From NCBI RefSeq assembly GCF_022606355.1, contig NZ_JAHHZQ010000005.1:372001-436000 (forward strand): a DNA stretch of 64,000 bases, in the 5' to 3' direction. Positions 29,543 through 38,741 of the stretch are shown in pieces; position 1 is the first letter of the stretch, and each line of letters opens with the position of its first letter. Source of the stretch: Leifsonia shinshuensis (GTDB taxonomy: Bacteria > Actinomycetota > Actinomycetes > Actinomycetales > Microbacteriaceae). A program made the translations under genes and the position numbers. The notes under the pieces were generated by a model. It made no database searches. It was not told where the DNA came from and saw only the letters and a program-made list of their open reading frames with translations.

Positions 29543-29612
29543 ACGGCGTGACGAACCCCACCTCACTCACGCGAGTGTCATATAGCGGACACTCAGCCGA
29601 AAGGAATCAACA

Positions 29613-30608
29613 GTGCTCATTGCACAGCGTCCTACGCTCACCGAAGAGAACATCTCCGAGTTCCGTTCGCGGTTCGTCATCGAGCCGCTCGAGCCGGGCT
29701 TCGGCTACACCCTCGGAAACTCGCTGCGCCGCACCCTGCTCTCGTCCATCCCGGGCGCGGCCGTCACCAGCATCCGCATCGACGGTGTGCTGCACGAGTT
29801 CAGCACGGTTCCCGGTGTCAAGGAGGATGTCACCGAGATCATCCTGAACATCAAGGGCCTGGTCGTCTCGAGCGAGCACGACGAGCCGATCACCGCCTAC
29901 CTGCGCAAGACGGGTGCCGGCCAGGTCACCGCCGCCGACATCTCGGCTCCGGCGGGTGTGGAGATCCACAACCCCGAGCTCGTCATCGCCACCCTCAACG
30001 ACAAGGCGAAGTTCGAGGTCGAGCTGACCATCGAGCGTGGCCGCGGCTACGTGTCGGCCCAGCAGAACCGCAACGAGTACAGCGAGGCGGGCCAGATCCC
30101 GATCGACTCGATCTACTCCCCGGTCCTCAAGGTCACCTACCGCGTCGAGGCCACCCGTGCCGGTGAGCGCACGGACTTCGACCGCCTCGTGGTCGACGTC
30201 GAGACCAAGCCGGCGATCAGCCCGCGCGACGCGATCGCGTCGGCCGGCCGCACCCTGGTCGAGCTGTTCGGTCTCGCCCGCGAGCTCAACAGCGCGGCCG
30301 AGGGCATCGAGATCGGCCCCGCGCCGGTCGACCAGGTGCTCAGCTCCGAGCTGTCGATGCCGATCGAGGACCTCGACCTGTCGGTGCGCTCGTACAACTG
30401 CCTCAAGCGTGAGGGCATCAACACGGTCAGCGAGCTGGTCTCGCTGTCCGAGACGCAGCTCATGAACATCCGCAACTTCGGTCAGAAGTCGGTGGATGAG
30501 GTCAAGGACAAGCTGACCGAGATGGGTCTGTCGCTCAAGGACTCGGTCCCCGGGTTCGACGGTGCCCACTTCTACAGCGGGTACGAAGAAGACGAGTCCA
30601 CCATCTGA
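29613..30608 (+). CDS. rpoA: RNA polymerase alpha subunit
   Basis: A 331-residue alpha subunit. The N-terminal assembly domain includes [23 protein letters not shown]; the C-terminal DNA- and activator-binding domain starts near residue 250 with [21 protein letters not shown] and ends LSLKD. Start is GTG 29613 after GAAAGGAA. It lies within the alpha operon between rpsK and rplQ. Confidence 0.98.
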   Translation: MLIAQRPTLTEENISEFRSRFVIEPLEPGFGYTLGNSLRRTLLSSIPGAAVTSIRIDGVLHEFSTVPGVKEDVTEIILNIKGLVVSSEHDEPITAYLRKTGAGQVTAADISAPAGVEIHNPELVIATLNDKAKFEVELTIERGRGYVSAQQNRNEYSEAGQIPIDSIYSPVLKVTYRVEATRAGERTDFDRLVVDVETKPAISPRDAIASAGRTLVELFGLARELNSAAEGIEIGPAPVDQVLSSELSMPIEDLDLSVRSYNCLKREGINTVSELVSLSETQLMNIRNFGQKSVDEVKDKLTEMGLSLKDSVPGFDGAHFYSGYEEDESTI

Positions 30609-30657
30609 GGCCGCGTCAGCGAAGCCTTCGACTTTTCACTACTGGAGATAACCGATC

Positions 30658-31236
30658 ATGCCTAAGCCCACGAAGGGCCCCCGCCTCGGAGGCGGTCCCG
30701 CGCACGAGCGTCTGATGCTCGCCAATCTGGCCGCCGCGCTGTTCACGCACAAGAGCATCAAGACGACCGAGACCAAGGCCAAGCGTCTGCGTCCCTACGC
30801 CGAGCGTCTGATCACGTTCGCGAAGCGTGGCGACCTGCACGCCCGCCGCCGCGTGCTCGCCGTCATCGGCGACAAGACCGTCGTGCACGAGCTCTTCACC
30901 GAGATCGCGCCGCTGGTCGCCGAGCGTGAGGGCGGCTACACCCGCATCACGAAGCTCGGCTTCCGCAAGGGCGACAACGCGCCGATGGCGCAGATCGAGC
31001 TCGTGCTCGAGCCCGTCGCCCCGAAGGCCAAGCCGGCCAAGAAGGCGGAGGCCCCGAAGGCCGCTCCCGTCGAGGAGCCGGTCGTCGAGGAGGAGGCCGC
31101 CGCTGAGGAGGCCGCGACCGAGGACGCCGCCACCGAGGAGACCACCGCTGCCGAGGCAGAGGTCGTCGAGGAGGCCACCGGCGACGCCGAGGCCGCCGGC
31201 GAGACCACGGCCGAGGACGAGGCGGAGAAGGCCTGA
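30658..31236 (+). CDS. rplQ: 50S ribosomal protein L17 with acidic C-terminal extension
   Basis: The first 120 residues are a normal L17 ([25 protein letters not shown] and [17 protein letters not shown] sequence). About 70 further residues are almost wholly Ala, Glu, Val, Thr and Pro, with a brief Lys-rich link, making a strongly acidic tail. L17 sits near the tunnel exit of the 50S subunit. The gene closes the ribosomal cluster and is followed by a clear terminator. Confidence 0.96.
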   Translation: MPKPTKGPRLGGGPAHERLMLANLAAALFTHKSIKTTETKAKRLRPYAERLITFAKRGDLHARRRVLAVIGDKTVVHELFTEIAPLVAEREGGYTRITKLGFRKGDNAPMAQIELVLEPVAPKAKPAKKAEAPKAAPVEEPVVEEEAAAEEAATEDAATEETTAAEAEVVEEATGDAEAAGETTAEDEAEKA

Positions 31237-31261
31237 GCCTTCCGCTACTCGCTGCATCGTC

Positions 31262-31297
31262 AGACGCCCCGCATTCACTCGGATGCGGGGCGTCTTG
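31262..31297. terminator. Bidirectional terminator between rplQ and the shikimate genes
   Basis: AGACGCCCCGCAT (31262-31274) pairs perfectly with ATGCGGGGCGTCT (31283-31295), 13 base pairs with an eight-base loop. It separates two convergent operons, and TT follows on the plus strand, so it may serve both directions. Confidence 0.85.
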
Positions 31298-31315
31298 CCG
31301 TTCGGGCCACTCAAC

Positions 31316-33121
31316 TCAAGCGGCGGCGTGTTGTGCCGTCAGCCGCACCGGGGTGTTGGCGGCGCCGAAGCCGTCGTATCCGTCGCGGCGCTCCACGAGC
31401 TCGAAGAACACCGTGCCGACGGTCTCGGTGTAGCAGTGCAGGTACTCGCCCGCCTCGTCTCGGTCGTACAGCAGTCCCGCGGACCGCAGCCGCACCAGCT
31501 CCTCGTCAGGGAGGTCGAGTCGGGCGGCGAGGTCATCGTAGTAGTTCTCCGAGACGGGAACGGTGCGCAGCCCTCGTGCGCGTGCTCGCGTCAGGAGCGA
31601 GGGCAGGTCGACGCACGCGATGGCGACGTGTTGCGCGTGACGTCGGGCAGCCGGACGCTGTTCGGACAACGGAGGCACGACGTTCAATGCCAGGCGTACA
31701 CCACCGGCGCGTGAGCGCAGCACCTGGCTGCGCACCAGTCCGGTCGGGCCGGCCAGCTCGGCCGCCGATTCACGGGTGAGCCCGAGCGCTGTGCTGTAGA
31801 AGAGTACGGCCTCCTCGATGTCGGCGACAGGCTCGGTGAGGTTGATGTGGTCGATTCCGAGGATCCCGGGATCGGGCGCGCCTCGGCCTCCCGTGAACTC
31901 CTCCGGCCAACGGATGCCGCTGTCTGGACCGCTGAGGAGGATCTCGGTCCCGTCGGGCGAGAGGATCGCGGGGAGGTCGGCCTCCCCGCTGAGCACGCGT
32001 CGGTGTGCGCGCCGTGCTCCGAGCCGCTCGGCGCGCGAGGCCGCGCCGTGCGGTTCTGCGTAGCGGAGCCCGAAGCCGGCGATGCGCGGTTCTGCGATGG
32101 AGACGTTGTGCTCGTTGAGCACGAGACGTGCCTCGCCGGCTGCATAGAGCCAGGCCGACTTCGACACGTGCCGACCGCGGGGAGCGAAGCCGATCCGTTC
32201 GAGAAGGGCGGCGACCTCGTCGGTGTCCGGGGCTTTGAGTTCGACCTGGTCGAGCTCGAGCGGTTCGGAGGAGGAGTCGGAGTGGCGATCGGAGTCGGAG
32301 GCGAGCCGGCCGACGTCGAGGGCGTCCTGGAGCACCGTCAGCGAACGCGCGGCATGCAACGCGGTTCGCGCCGGATCGGTCTGACGGAAGACATCGTTGA
32401 AGACCTCGAGCGAGAGCGGTCCGGCGTAACCGGCGCGAAGCGCGTGTGCAACGAACGCGGGCAGGTCGAAACCTCCCTCGCCGGGGAACAACCGGTGATG
32501 GCGGCTCCAGGAGAGCACGTCCATCGACAGGATCGGCGCATCGGCGAGTTGGACGAAGAAGATCTTGTCGCCCGGGATGCGCTCGATCGCCGCGGGGTCG
32601 TGGCCGAGCGAGAGGATGTGGAAGCTGTCCAGGCAGACGCCGAGCGCGGGGTGGTCCGCGCGCTCGACGATGCTCCAGGCGCGACGGTAGTCGTCGATGT
32701 ACCGTCCCCATGCCAGCGCTTCGAACGCGATCCGCTTTCCGTGGGCGTCTGCGCGCTCGGCCAGACGCGCGAGCTGGTCCGCCGAGACGTCGTCGTCGTC
32801 GATCGTTGCCGTCGCGACGTTGCTGCACACCAGCATCGTGTCGACGCCGAGTCGGTCCATGAGCTGGAACTTGGCCTCGGCGCGCTGAAGCACCCGTGCG
32901 AATTCGTGTTCGACGACTCCCTCGGCATCGCGGAAGGGCTGATAGAGAGCGATCCCGAGTCCGAGACGCTCACAGAGCGCCCGGATCTCCTCTGGCGACT
33001 GCGGCGCCGCGATCAGGTCGGGCTCGAAGATCTCCACATCGTCGAACCCGGCGTCGGTGATCGCGTGCAGCTTGTCAACGAGAGTGCCGGAGAGGCAGAC
33101 GGTCGCGATCGACGTGCGCAT
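31316..33121 (-). CDS. qsuB: 3-Dehydroshikimate dehydratase, QsuB-type fused protein
   Basis: A 601-residue two-part protein. Residues 1 to about 280 form a sugar-phosphate isomerase/epimerase-type TIM barrel (IATVCLSGTLVDKLHAITDAGFDDVEIFE, then HPALGVCLDSFHILSLGHDP and GPLSLEVFNDVFR with likely metal ligands). Residues 300-601 are a 4-hydroxyphenylpyruvate-dioxygenase-like pair of VOC modules with GIDHINLTEPV and GTVFFELVERRDGYDGFGAAN. Fused proteins of this kind (QsuB) turn 3-dehydroshikimate into protocatechuate through the barrel domain; the role of the VOC half is less clear. The start shares one base with the aroE stop (TGATG), giving an aroE-qsuB operon. Confidence 0.85.
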   Translation of the reverse strand: MRTSIATVCLSGTLVDKLHAITDAGFDDVEIFEPDLIAAPQSPEEIRALCERLGLGIALYQPFRDAEGVVEHEFARVLQRAEAKFQLMDRLGVDTMLVCSNVATATIDDDDVSADQLARLAERADAHGKRIAFEALAWGRYIDDYRRAWSIVERADHPALGVCLDSFHILSLGHDPAAIERIPGDKIFFVQLADAPILSMDVLSWSRHHRLFPGEGGFDLPAFVAHALRAGYAGPLSLEVFNDVFRQTDPARTALHAARSLTVLQDALDVGRLASDSDRHSDSSSEPLELDQVELKAPDTDEVAALLERIGFAPRGRHVSKSAWLYAAGEARLVLNEHNVSIAEPRIAGFGLRYAEPHGAASRAERLGARRAHRRVLSGEADLPAILSPDGTEILLSGPDSGIRWPEEFTGGRGAPDPGILGIDHINLTEPVADIEEAVLFYSTALGLTRESAAELAGPTGLVRSQVLRSRAGGVRLALNVVPPLSEQRPAARRHAQHVAIACVDLPSLLTRARARGLRTVPVSENYYDDLAARLDLPDEELVRLRSAGLLYDRDEAGEYLHCYTETVGTVFFELVERRDGYDGFGAANTPVRLTAQHAAA

Positions 33122-34017
33122 CAGCGGCCCTCCTCGACCATCTCGAAGAAGTGATCGCGCATCCGTTCGCGGTCGGGTTCGACGCCGGTGATGAGCTGGA
33201 AGGCGTCCGCGGCCTGGCCGACAGCCATGCCGCCGCCGTCGAGCGTGCGGCAGCCGGTCGCGCGCGCCGCGCGGACGAGCTCGGTGCCGATCGGCCGGTA
33301 GACGATGTCGGCCACCCACACCTCCGGTCGCAGCAGCGTCGGCTCCAACGGGATGCCGGGATGTGTGTGCATCCCGACGAAGCTCGCGTTCACGAGCCCC
33401 GTGACGGTGCGCTCCCGATCCTTCAGCCGCGCAGCGAGGGCATCGGAGGAAGCGCCGGCGACCGCGGCCTCCGGGAACCGAGCAGCGAGAGAGTCCGCGA
33501 GCGCTCCTGCGCGCTCCTCATCGAGGTCGGCGACCGTCAGCCGCGAGGCCCCGGCCTCCAACAGCGCGCACGTCACCGCGGCGCCGGCACCGCCCGCCCC
33601 GATGACGACGACGTCGTCGAGGCCGGCGCCCGGCAGCCCATCGCGCAGTGCGGAGGCGAAGCCGGTGACGTCGGTGTTGTGACCGATGCGTCGTCCGTCC
33701 GCGAAGAGGACCGTGTTCACGGAGCCGATGGCCGCAGCGGACGGCGACACCTCGTCGAGGTGGGAGAGGACCAGCTGCTTGCACGGGTGCGTGATGTTGA
33801 GCGCGCTGAACCCCAGGTCGACCGCTGCGCCGAGCAGACGGCCGATCGTGGTGTCGAGGTCGGCCGCCGGCCGGCCGAGCGCGAGCAGATCGAGCGGGCG
33901 GTAGAGGTACCGCAGGCCGTTCCGGTCCGCCTCCCGCTCGTGCAGAGGAGGGGTGAGCGAAGGGCGGACACCCTCGCCCACCAGACCGACCAGGTACGAC
34001 TCTCCGACCACGCTCAT
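33121..34017 (-). CDS. Shikimate/quinate dehydrogenase
   Basis: A 298-residue AroE/QsuD-type oxidoreductase. GFSALNITHPCKQ near residue 75 contains the catalytic Lys, IGHNTDVTGF the catalytic Asp, and VVIGAGGAGAAV the nucleotide-binding loop, followed by an acidic ADLDEER that points to NAD rather than NADP. Linked to a 3-dehydroshikimate dehydratase and an importer, it most likely works in shikimate or quinate breakdown, not in aromatic amino acid synthesis. It is divergent from the TetR gene, with 93 bases between them. Confidence 0.85.
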   Translation of the reverse strand: MSVVGESYLVGLVGEGVRPSLTPPLHEREADRNGLRYLYRPLDLLALGRPAADLDTTIGRLLGAAVDLGFSALNITHPCKQLVLSHLDEVSPSAAAIGSVNTVLFADGRRIGHNTDVTGFASALRDGLPGAGLDDVVVIGAGGAGAAVTCALLEAGASRLTVADLDEERAGALADSLAARFPEAAVAGASSDALAARLKDRERTVTGLVNASFVGMHTHPGIPLEPTLLRPEVWVADIVYRPIGTELVRAARATGCRTLDGGGMAVGQAADAFQLITGVEPDRERMRDHFFEMVEEGR

Positions 34018-34050
34018 GCGTCCTCCTCGACCACCGTCCGCCGGCGCGGC

Positions 34051-34098
34051 TTGACAAGAGCCGGCGGGTTTCTTAACGTACCAGATAGTTCATTAACG
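34051..34098 (+). promoter_or_regulatory. TetR gene promoter with two TTAACG repeats
   Basis: -35 TTGACA (34051-34056), 17 bases, -10 TAACGT (34074-34079) give a near-ideal promoter for the regulator. TTAACG occurs at 34073-34078, over the -10 box, and again at 34093-34098, exactly 20 bases later, two helical turns apart. Between them is ACCAGATAGTTCA. This is the likely autoregulatory operator, and the 93-base intergenic space could also control aroE. Confidence 0.65.
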
Positions 34099-34110
34099 CG
34101 AGGAGGCGGT

Positions 34111-34752
34111 ATGCCGCTACGGGATCACGAACGGATCCGCGACGCCGAGCGCACGCGGGCCGAGATCCTCTCCGTGGCGACGCAGGAGTTCGCCGACCGC
34201 GGCTACTCCGGTGCGCGGGTCGACGAGATCGCCCGCCGGATGAGCACCACCAAGCGGATGATCTACTACTACTTCGGCGGTAAGGAGCAGCTCTACGTGA
34301 GTGTGCTCGAGGCCGCTTACGCCGAGATGCGGGGCTACGAGCAAGAGCTCGATGTGTCGGACCTCGAGCCGGTGGCGGCCATCAGAGCCATCGCCGAGCG
34401 CACGTACGACCATCACACGAGCAGGCAAGACTTCGTGCGTCTCGTCGCCATCGAGAACATCCATCGCGCCGCCTTCCTCCGCGAGGTCGGCGAGCCGGAG
34501 AGTCTCGCGCTCCCGGCGCTGGAACTGATCGACGAGGTGCTGCGACGCGGCAGAGCCGCCGGCGACTTCCGCGATGACATCGATGCGACCGATGTCCACA
34601 TGGCGATCAGCTCGTTCTGCGTCTTCCCGGTGGCCAACCGCCACACGTTCGGATACCTCTTCGGCCGCGATCTGCTGAACCAGTCGCGCGCCGGTCACTA
34701 CCGGCGGATGCTCGGCGACATGATCGTCGCGCTCCTCACCCGGGAACAGTGA
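34111..34752 (+). CDS. TetR-family transcriptional regulator
   Basis: A 213-residue TetR regulator. The helix-turn-helix is at about residues 15-60 (ILSVATQEFADRGYSGARVDEIARRMSTTKRMIYYYFGGKEQLY), and the remainder is an all-helical ligand-binding domain. AGGAGG at 34101-34106 and ATG at 34111 fix the start. Its place between divergent shikimate genes and an MHS transporter suggests it senses shikimate, quinate or a breakdown product; the ligand is inferred only from context. Confidence 0.88.
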   Translation: MPLRDHERIRDAERTRAEILSVATQEFADRGYSGARVDEIARRMSTTKRMIYYYFGGKEQLYVSVLEAAYAEMRGYEQELDVSDLEPVAAIRAIAERTYDHHTSRQDFVRLVAIENIHRAAFLREVGEPESLALPALELIDEVLRRGRAAGDFRDDIDATDVHMAISSFCVFPVANRHTFGYLFGRDLLNQSRAGHYRRMLGDMIVALLTREQ

Positions 34753-34809
34753 TCCGCGCCCGGCCTGCCGGGACGGATCGAAGCTACACGAAAGAAACGA
34801 GAGTCGACG

Positions 34810-36129
34810 ATGACCGCCCTCGCCCCTGCCTCCGCGCGCACCCGCACACCGGTCCGCGCAGCCTTCGCCGGATTCCTCGGCTCAGCCGTGGAGTACTACG
34901 ACTTCTTCATCTTCGGATCGGCGGCCGCGCTGATCTTCCCGCACGTGTTCTTTCCCGACGCCGATACCACTGCGCGCGTGATGTCGTTTGCGACCTTCGG
35001 CTTCGCGTACGTCGCCCGGCCCATCGGCGCGGTGATCCTCGGCCACTTCGGCGACAGGGTCGGCCGGAGGAAGGTCCTGGTCTTCACCCTCGCGCTGATG
35101 GGCTTCTCCACGTTCGTGATCGGCTGCCTTCCGACCTACGAGGCGATCGGGTGGCTGGCACCGATCCTGCTGGTGTTCTGCCGTCTGCTGCAGGGCCTGT
35201 CCGCAGCGGGCGAGCAGGCGGGTGCGAGCTCGATGACGCTCGAGCATGCTCCCGACCGGCGGCGCGCCTTCTTCACATCGTGGACGCTGACGGGCACGCA
35301 GGGCGGCCAGGTGCTCGCCGCCATCGCGTTCATCCCCGTGATGGCGCTGCCGGACGACCTGCTGTACTCCGTCGGCTGGCGCATCCCGTTCTGGCTCTCG
35401 GCCGTGGTCGTCGTCGTCGCGTTCGTCGTGCGCCGCTCCTTGCCCGAGTCGCCGGAGTTCGTCAGCGCCGCCGAGGGCGGTGAGATCGAGAAGCTCCCGC
35501 TCATCGGCCTCCTGCGCTCCCACTGGCGCGACGTGCTGCGCGTGGTGGTGCTCGCGATGATCGCCGCGGTCTCGACGGTGTTCGGCAATCTGGCGATCGC
35601 GTACGGCACTGACGCGGGGCTGAGCGCCACCGTGACGCTCTGGCTCGTGGTCGTCGCGAACATCGTGGCGCTCGGCACACAGCCGCTGTTCGGGATGCTG
35701 GCCGACCGGATCGGACGCAAGCCGGTGTTCATCTACGGCGCGCTGTCGAGCGCTGCGCTCATGCCGTTCTACCTGAGGTCGATGTCGGGATCCGAAGCCT
35801 GGGTCACCTTCCTCCTCGCCGTCGCGGTCTTCTCGTGCGGGTACGCCGCGGCGAATGCCGTGTGGCCGTCGTTCTACAACGAGATGTTCCCGCGCGAGGT
35901 GCGCTTCTCCGGCGTCGCGATCGGCACGCAGCTCGGCTTCCTCATGGCGGGCTTCGCTCCGAGCATCGTCACCGCGATGGGCGGCACCGGTCAGGACGGC
36001 TGGATCGTCATCTCGGTCTTCACCGCGGTGATCGCGGTGGTCGTCACGCTCGCGGCGCTGACCGCGCGCGAGACCGCACGGACGCCGACGACGGAGCTGG
36101 GGAAGCGGGACGCCGCACGGCGCCGCTAG
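34810..36129 (+). CDS. MHS-family transporter, probable shikimate importer
   Basis: A 439-residue major facilitator of the metabolite:H+ symporter type. Family signatures are FLGSAVEYYDFFIFGSAAAL in helix 1, GHFGDRVGRRKVL in the loop between helices 2 and 3, and ADRIGRKPVF in the matching loop of the second half. About 12 membrane helices. MHS members take up shikimate, alpha-ketoglutarate, citrate or osmolytes; co-location with the shikimate genes favours shikimate. The TAG stop is also the start of the -10 box for the next gene. Confidence 0.85.
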   Translation: MTALAPASARTRTPVRAAFAGFLGSAVEYYDFFIFGSAAALIFPHVFFPDADTTARVMSFATFGFAYVARPIGAVILGHFGDRVGRRKVLVFTLALMGFSTFVIGCLPTYEAIGWLAPILLVFCRLLQGLSAAGEQAGASSMTLEHAPDRRRAFFTSWTLTGTQGGQVLAAIAFIPVMALPDDLLYSVGWRIPFWLSAVVVVVAFVVRRSLPESPEFVSAAEGGEIEKLPLIGLLRSHWRDVLRVVVLAMIAAVSTVFGNLAIAYGTDAGLSATVTLWLVVVANIVALGTQPLFGMLADRIGRKPVFIYGALSSAALMPFYLRSMSGSEAWVTFLLAVAVFSCGYAAANAVWPSFYNEMFPREVRFSGVAIGTQLGFLMAGFAPSIVTAMGGTGQDGWIVISVFTAVIAVVVTLAALTARETARTPTTELGKRDAARRR

Positions 36130-36138
36130 GCTGACGGG

Positions 36139-37179
36139 ATGCCGGGGCCAGAATCCATCGAGTCGACCCGTCCACCGCTGAGCGAGCGCGTGGTGGCGCC
36201 GCCGACCTATCGGCCGCAGCATCCCTTCGTCGCGGAGTGGCGGCCGATCACGACGGACGACGTCGACACGGTTCTCGCCGTGCTGCGCGCGAGCGACGCC
36301 GTCGACCACCCCAACTACCTCACCACGCGGGAGGAGGTGGAGGACGAGCTCGGGTTCAGCTTCCTCGATCTCGAGCGCGACACCCTGCTCGCCATCGGGC
36401 ACGACGGCGCCGCGCTGGCGGTCGGCTCGATCCTGGAGCCGCCGCGGCAGATCACCCTGGTGCGCGAGTTCCTGAACGGGACGGTCCATCCCGATCACCG
36501 CGGTCGGGGCATCGGCCGTGAACTGGTCGCCTGGCAGCGGGCGCGCGGGGAGCAGAAGCTCGCCGCCGTGGACAAGCGGCTGCCCGGCTGGCTGGTCGGC
36601 TACGCGGACCGGCGCGCTCCCGACCGCGAGCGGCTGCTGACGGCGGCCGGCTTCGAGGCGGTGCGCTGGTTCCACACGATGGAGCGCGACCTCGGGCAGC
36701 CGATCCCCGAGGTCGTCCCGACGGAGACGGTGAGGATCGTCCCGTATGCACCCGAGCTGGCGGACGCCGTGCACGCGGCACGGGACGAGGCCTTCCTCGA
36801 CCACTGGGGCAGCCAGCCGTTGAGCGACGAGCAGTGGGCCACGCTCATCGGCGGCACCTTCGCGCCCGAGGTGTCGTTCGTCGCTCTCGCGGGTGAGGAG
36901 GTCGCCGGCGTCGTGCTCAGCGACGTCAACGAGGACGACTGGGTCGCGCAGGGCTTCTCCGGCCCGTACATCTCGACCGTCGCGGTCACCCGCGCACACC
37001 GGGGCCGACGCATCGCCCCCGCCCTGCTCGGCGCCGTGTTGAGCGAGAGCGCACGGCGCGGCTGGCAGAAGGCGGTGCTCGACGTCGACGCGGACAATCC
37101 GACCGGTGCGCTCGGCCTCTACACGGGCATGGGGTTCGTGTCGACGTTCTCGGAGACCGGGCTGGTGCGGGCGTACTGA
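36139..37179 (+). CDS. Double-GNAT acetyltransferase-like protein
   Basis: A 346-residue protein with two GNAT modules. The first has VHPDHRGRGIGRELVAWQ around residue 118, the second VAVTRAHRGRRIAPALLGAVL around residue 284, both acetyl-CoA pyrophosphate-binding motifs. The layout resembles mycothiol synthase MshD and related actinobacterial tandem GNATs, but no substrate is certain. TAGGCT at 36127-36132 lies six bases before the ATG with no ribosome site, which suggests a leaderless message. Confidence 0.8.
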   Translation: MPGPESIESTRPPLSERVVAPPTYRPQHPFVAEWRPITTDDVDTVLAVLRASDAVDHPNYLTTREEVEDELGFSFLDLERDTLLAIGHDGAALAVGSILEPPRQITLVREFLNGTVHPDHRGRGIGRELVAWQRARGEQKLAAVDKRLPGWLVGYADRRAPDRERLLTAAGFEAVRWFHTMERDLGQPIPEVVPTETVRIVPYAPELADAVHAARDEAFLDHWGSQPLSDEQWATLIGGTFAPEVSFVALAGEEVAGVVLSDVNEDDWVAQGFSGPYISTVAVTRAHRGRRIAPALLGAVLSESARRGWQKAVLDVDADNPTGALGLYTGMGFVSTFSETGLVRAY

Positions 37180-37201
37180 CACCCTTCCCTAGAATCGAGG
37201 G

Positions 37202-38068
37202 ATGACCGACGAGGCGACGCGATTCCGGCTCGACATCGCCTACCAGGGCACCGATTTCAACGGCTGGGGGCGGCAGCCCGCCCTCCGCACGGTGCAGGGC
37301 GAGCTGGAAGCGGCACTGGCGACGATCTTCCGCCGCGCGGGGGAGCCTCCCCAGCTGACCGTCGCGGGGCGGACGGACGCCGGCGTCCACGCGCGCGGTC
37401 AGGTGGCGCACGTCGACCTCTCGGCGGAGCAGACGGCCGTGCTGCGCAAGCCGCACGGCAAACGTCCGCCGTTGGAGCCGCAGGACGCCCTCGCACGGCG
37501 GCTCAACGGCGTCCTCGGCCCGGTGTCCGATGTCGTCGTGCTGCGGGCCGGTGCAGCGCCGACCGGGTTCGATGCCCGGTTCTCCGCCGTGTGGCGCCGC
37601 TACGAGTACCGCGTGGCCGACCGCGCCTCGCTGCGCGACCCGCTGCAGCGGCACCGCACGGCGTGGGTCTCGGCCGACCTGGACGCGCACGCTATGGATG
37701 TCGGGGCGCACGGACTACTCGGCCTCCACGACTTCGCCAGCTACTGCAAGGCCCGGGAGGGTGCCACGACGATCCGCACCCTTCTCGACTTCACCTGGCG
37801 GCGCGACGACGACGGCGTGCTGATCGGAGAGGTGGTGGCCGACGCGTTCTGCCACAGCATGGTGCGCGCGCTCGTCGGGGCGTGCGTCGAAGTCGGGGAG
37901 GGGTCGCTGACCCCGGGCGATCTGGTGGAGCTGCGCGATGCGCGCGAGCGGACCAGCGCCTTCAAGGTGATGCCGGCCCGCGGGCTGACGCTGATGGAGG
38001 TCGGCTACCCGGGCGACGCCGAGCTCGCGCTGCGAGCGGAGCAGACCCGCGGGCTCCGGACGCTCTGA
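37202..38068 (+). CDS. truA: tRNA pseudouridine(38-40) synthase
   Basis: A 288-residue TruA, which makes pseudouridine in the anticodon arm of many tRNAs. The catalytic Asp is residue 59 in VAGRTDAGVHARGQ, and GFDARFSAVWRRYEYRV and FCHSMVRALVGACVEVG are further family motifs. In many bacteria truA directly follows rplQ; here 6 kb of other genes intervene. TAGAAT at 37190-37195 sits six bases before the ATG. Confidence 0.95.
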   Translation: MTDEATRFRLDIAYQGTDFNGWGRQPALRTVQGELEAALATIFRRAGEPPQLTVAGRTDAGVHARGQVAHVDLSAEQTAVLRKPHGKRPPLEPQDALARRLNGVLGPVSDVVVLRAGAAPTGFDARFSAVWRRYEYRVADRASLRDPLQRHRTAWVSADLDAHAMDVGAHGLLGLHDFASYCKAREGATTIRTLLDFTWRRDDDGVLIGEVVADAFCHSMVRALVGACVEVGEGSLTPGDLVELRDARERTSAFKVMPARGLTLMEVGYPGDAELALRAEQTRGLRTL

Positions 38069-38096
38069 GGCCGCTGCGCGCCGAGACGCGACCGCG

Positions 38097-38741
38097 TCAG
38101 CGCACCAGACCGTTCTCGTGCGCGAACCCGACGAGCTGGACGCGGGAGGTGAGCCCCAGCTTCTGCAGGATGCTGCGCATGTGGCTCTTCACCGTCGCCT
38201 CCGAGATGAAGGCCGCCTGACCGGCCTCGGCGTTGCTGAGCCCGCGCGCCGCCAGCAGGAAGACCTCCTTCTCGCGGGCGGAGAGCGCCGCGATCGCCTC
38301 CGTCCGTGCGGGGCTCATCCCGTCGCGCAGCAGCGCTGCGGTGTCCTTCGGCGCGACCACGGCGTGGCCGGCGTGCACGGTGCGGATGGCGGCGAGGACG
38401 AACTCGGGCGTCGTGTCCTTCATGATGTAACCGTCTGCGCCCGCGCGCAGGGCCGCGGCGACGGCGTGATCGCGCTCGAACGTGGTGAGGACGACGATCT
38501 TCGGACCTCCGGCCGGCAGCTCGGAGCGGATGCGCTTGGTCGCGGCGATGCCGTCGAGGCGGGGCATCCGCACGTCCATGAGCATCACGTCCGGCGCCGC
38601 GTCGCGAGCGAGCTCGAGGCCGGCGATGCCGTCCGCCGCGGACCCGGCGAACTCCAGGTCCGGCTGAGACTCGATCAGCATCGCCATCCCCGAGCAGAAC
38701 AGCGGCTGATCGTCGACGACGGCGACGCGGATCGCGCTCAC
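38097..38741 (-). CDS. NarL/LuxR-type response regulator
   Basis: A 214-residue response regulator. The receiver domain has the acidic pair at Asp10-Asp11, the phosphoacceptor Asp56 in LMDVRMPRLDG and a Thr/Lys pair further on. The C-terminal LuxR-type helix-turn-helix (about residues 150-205) contains LSAREKEVFLLAARGLSNAEAGQAAFISEATVKSHM. It overlaps the histidine kinase stop by four bases, so the two form one operon. Target genes are unknown. Confidence 0.93.
   Translation of the reverse strand: MSAIRVAVVDDQPLFCSGMAMLIESQPDLEFAGSAADGIAGLELARDAAPDVMLMDVRMPRLDGIAATKRIRSELPAGGPKIVVLTTFERDHAVAAALRAGADGYIMKDTTPEFVLAAIRTVHAGHAVVAPKDTAALLRDGMSPARTEAIAALSAREKEVFLLAARGLSNAEAGQAAFISEATVKSHMRSILQKLGLTSRVQLVGFAHENGLVR

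Noticed and set aside
31316-33121. 4-Hydroxyphenylpyruvate dioxygenase of tyrosine breakdown
   Set aside because: The HPPD-like half is fused to an isomerase-type barrel and linked to shikimate genes, which matches QsuB-type dehydratases; no tyrosine-pathway gene is nearby.
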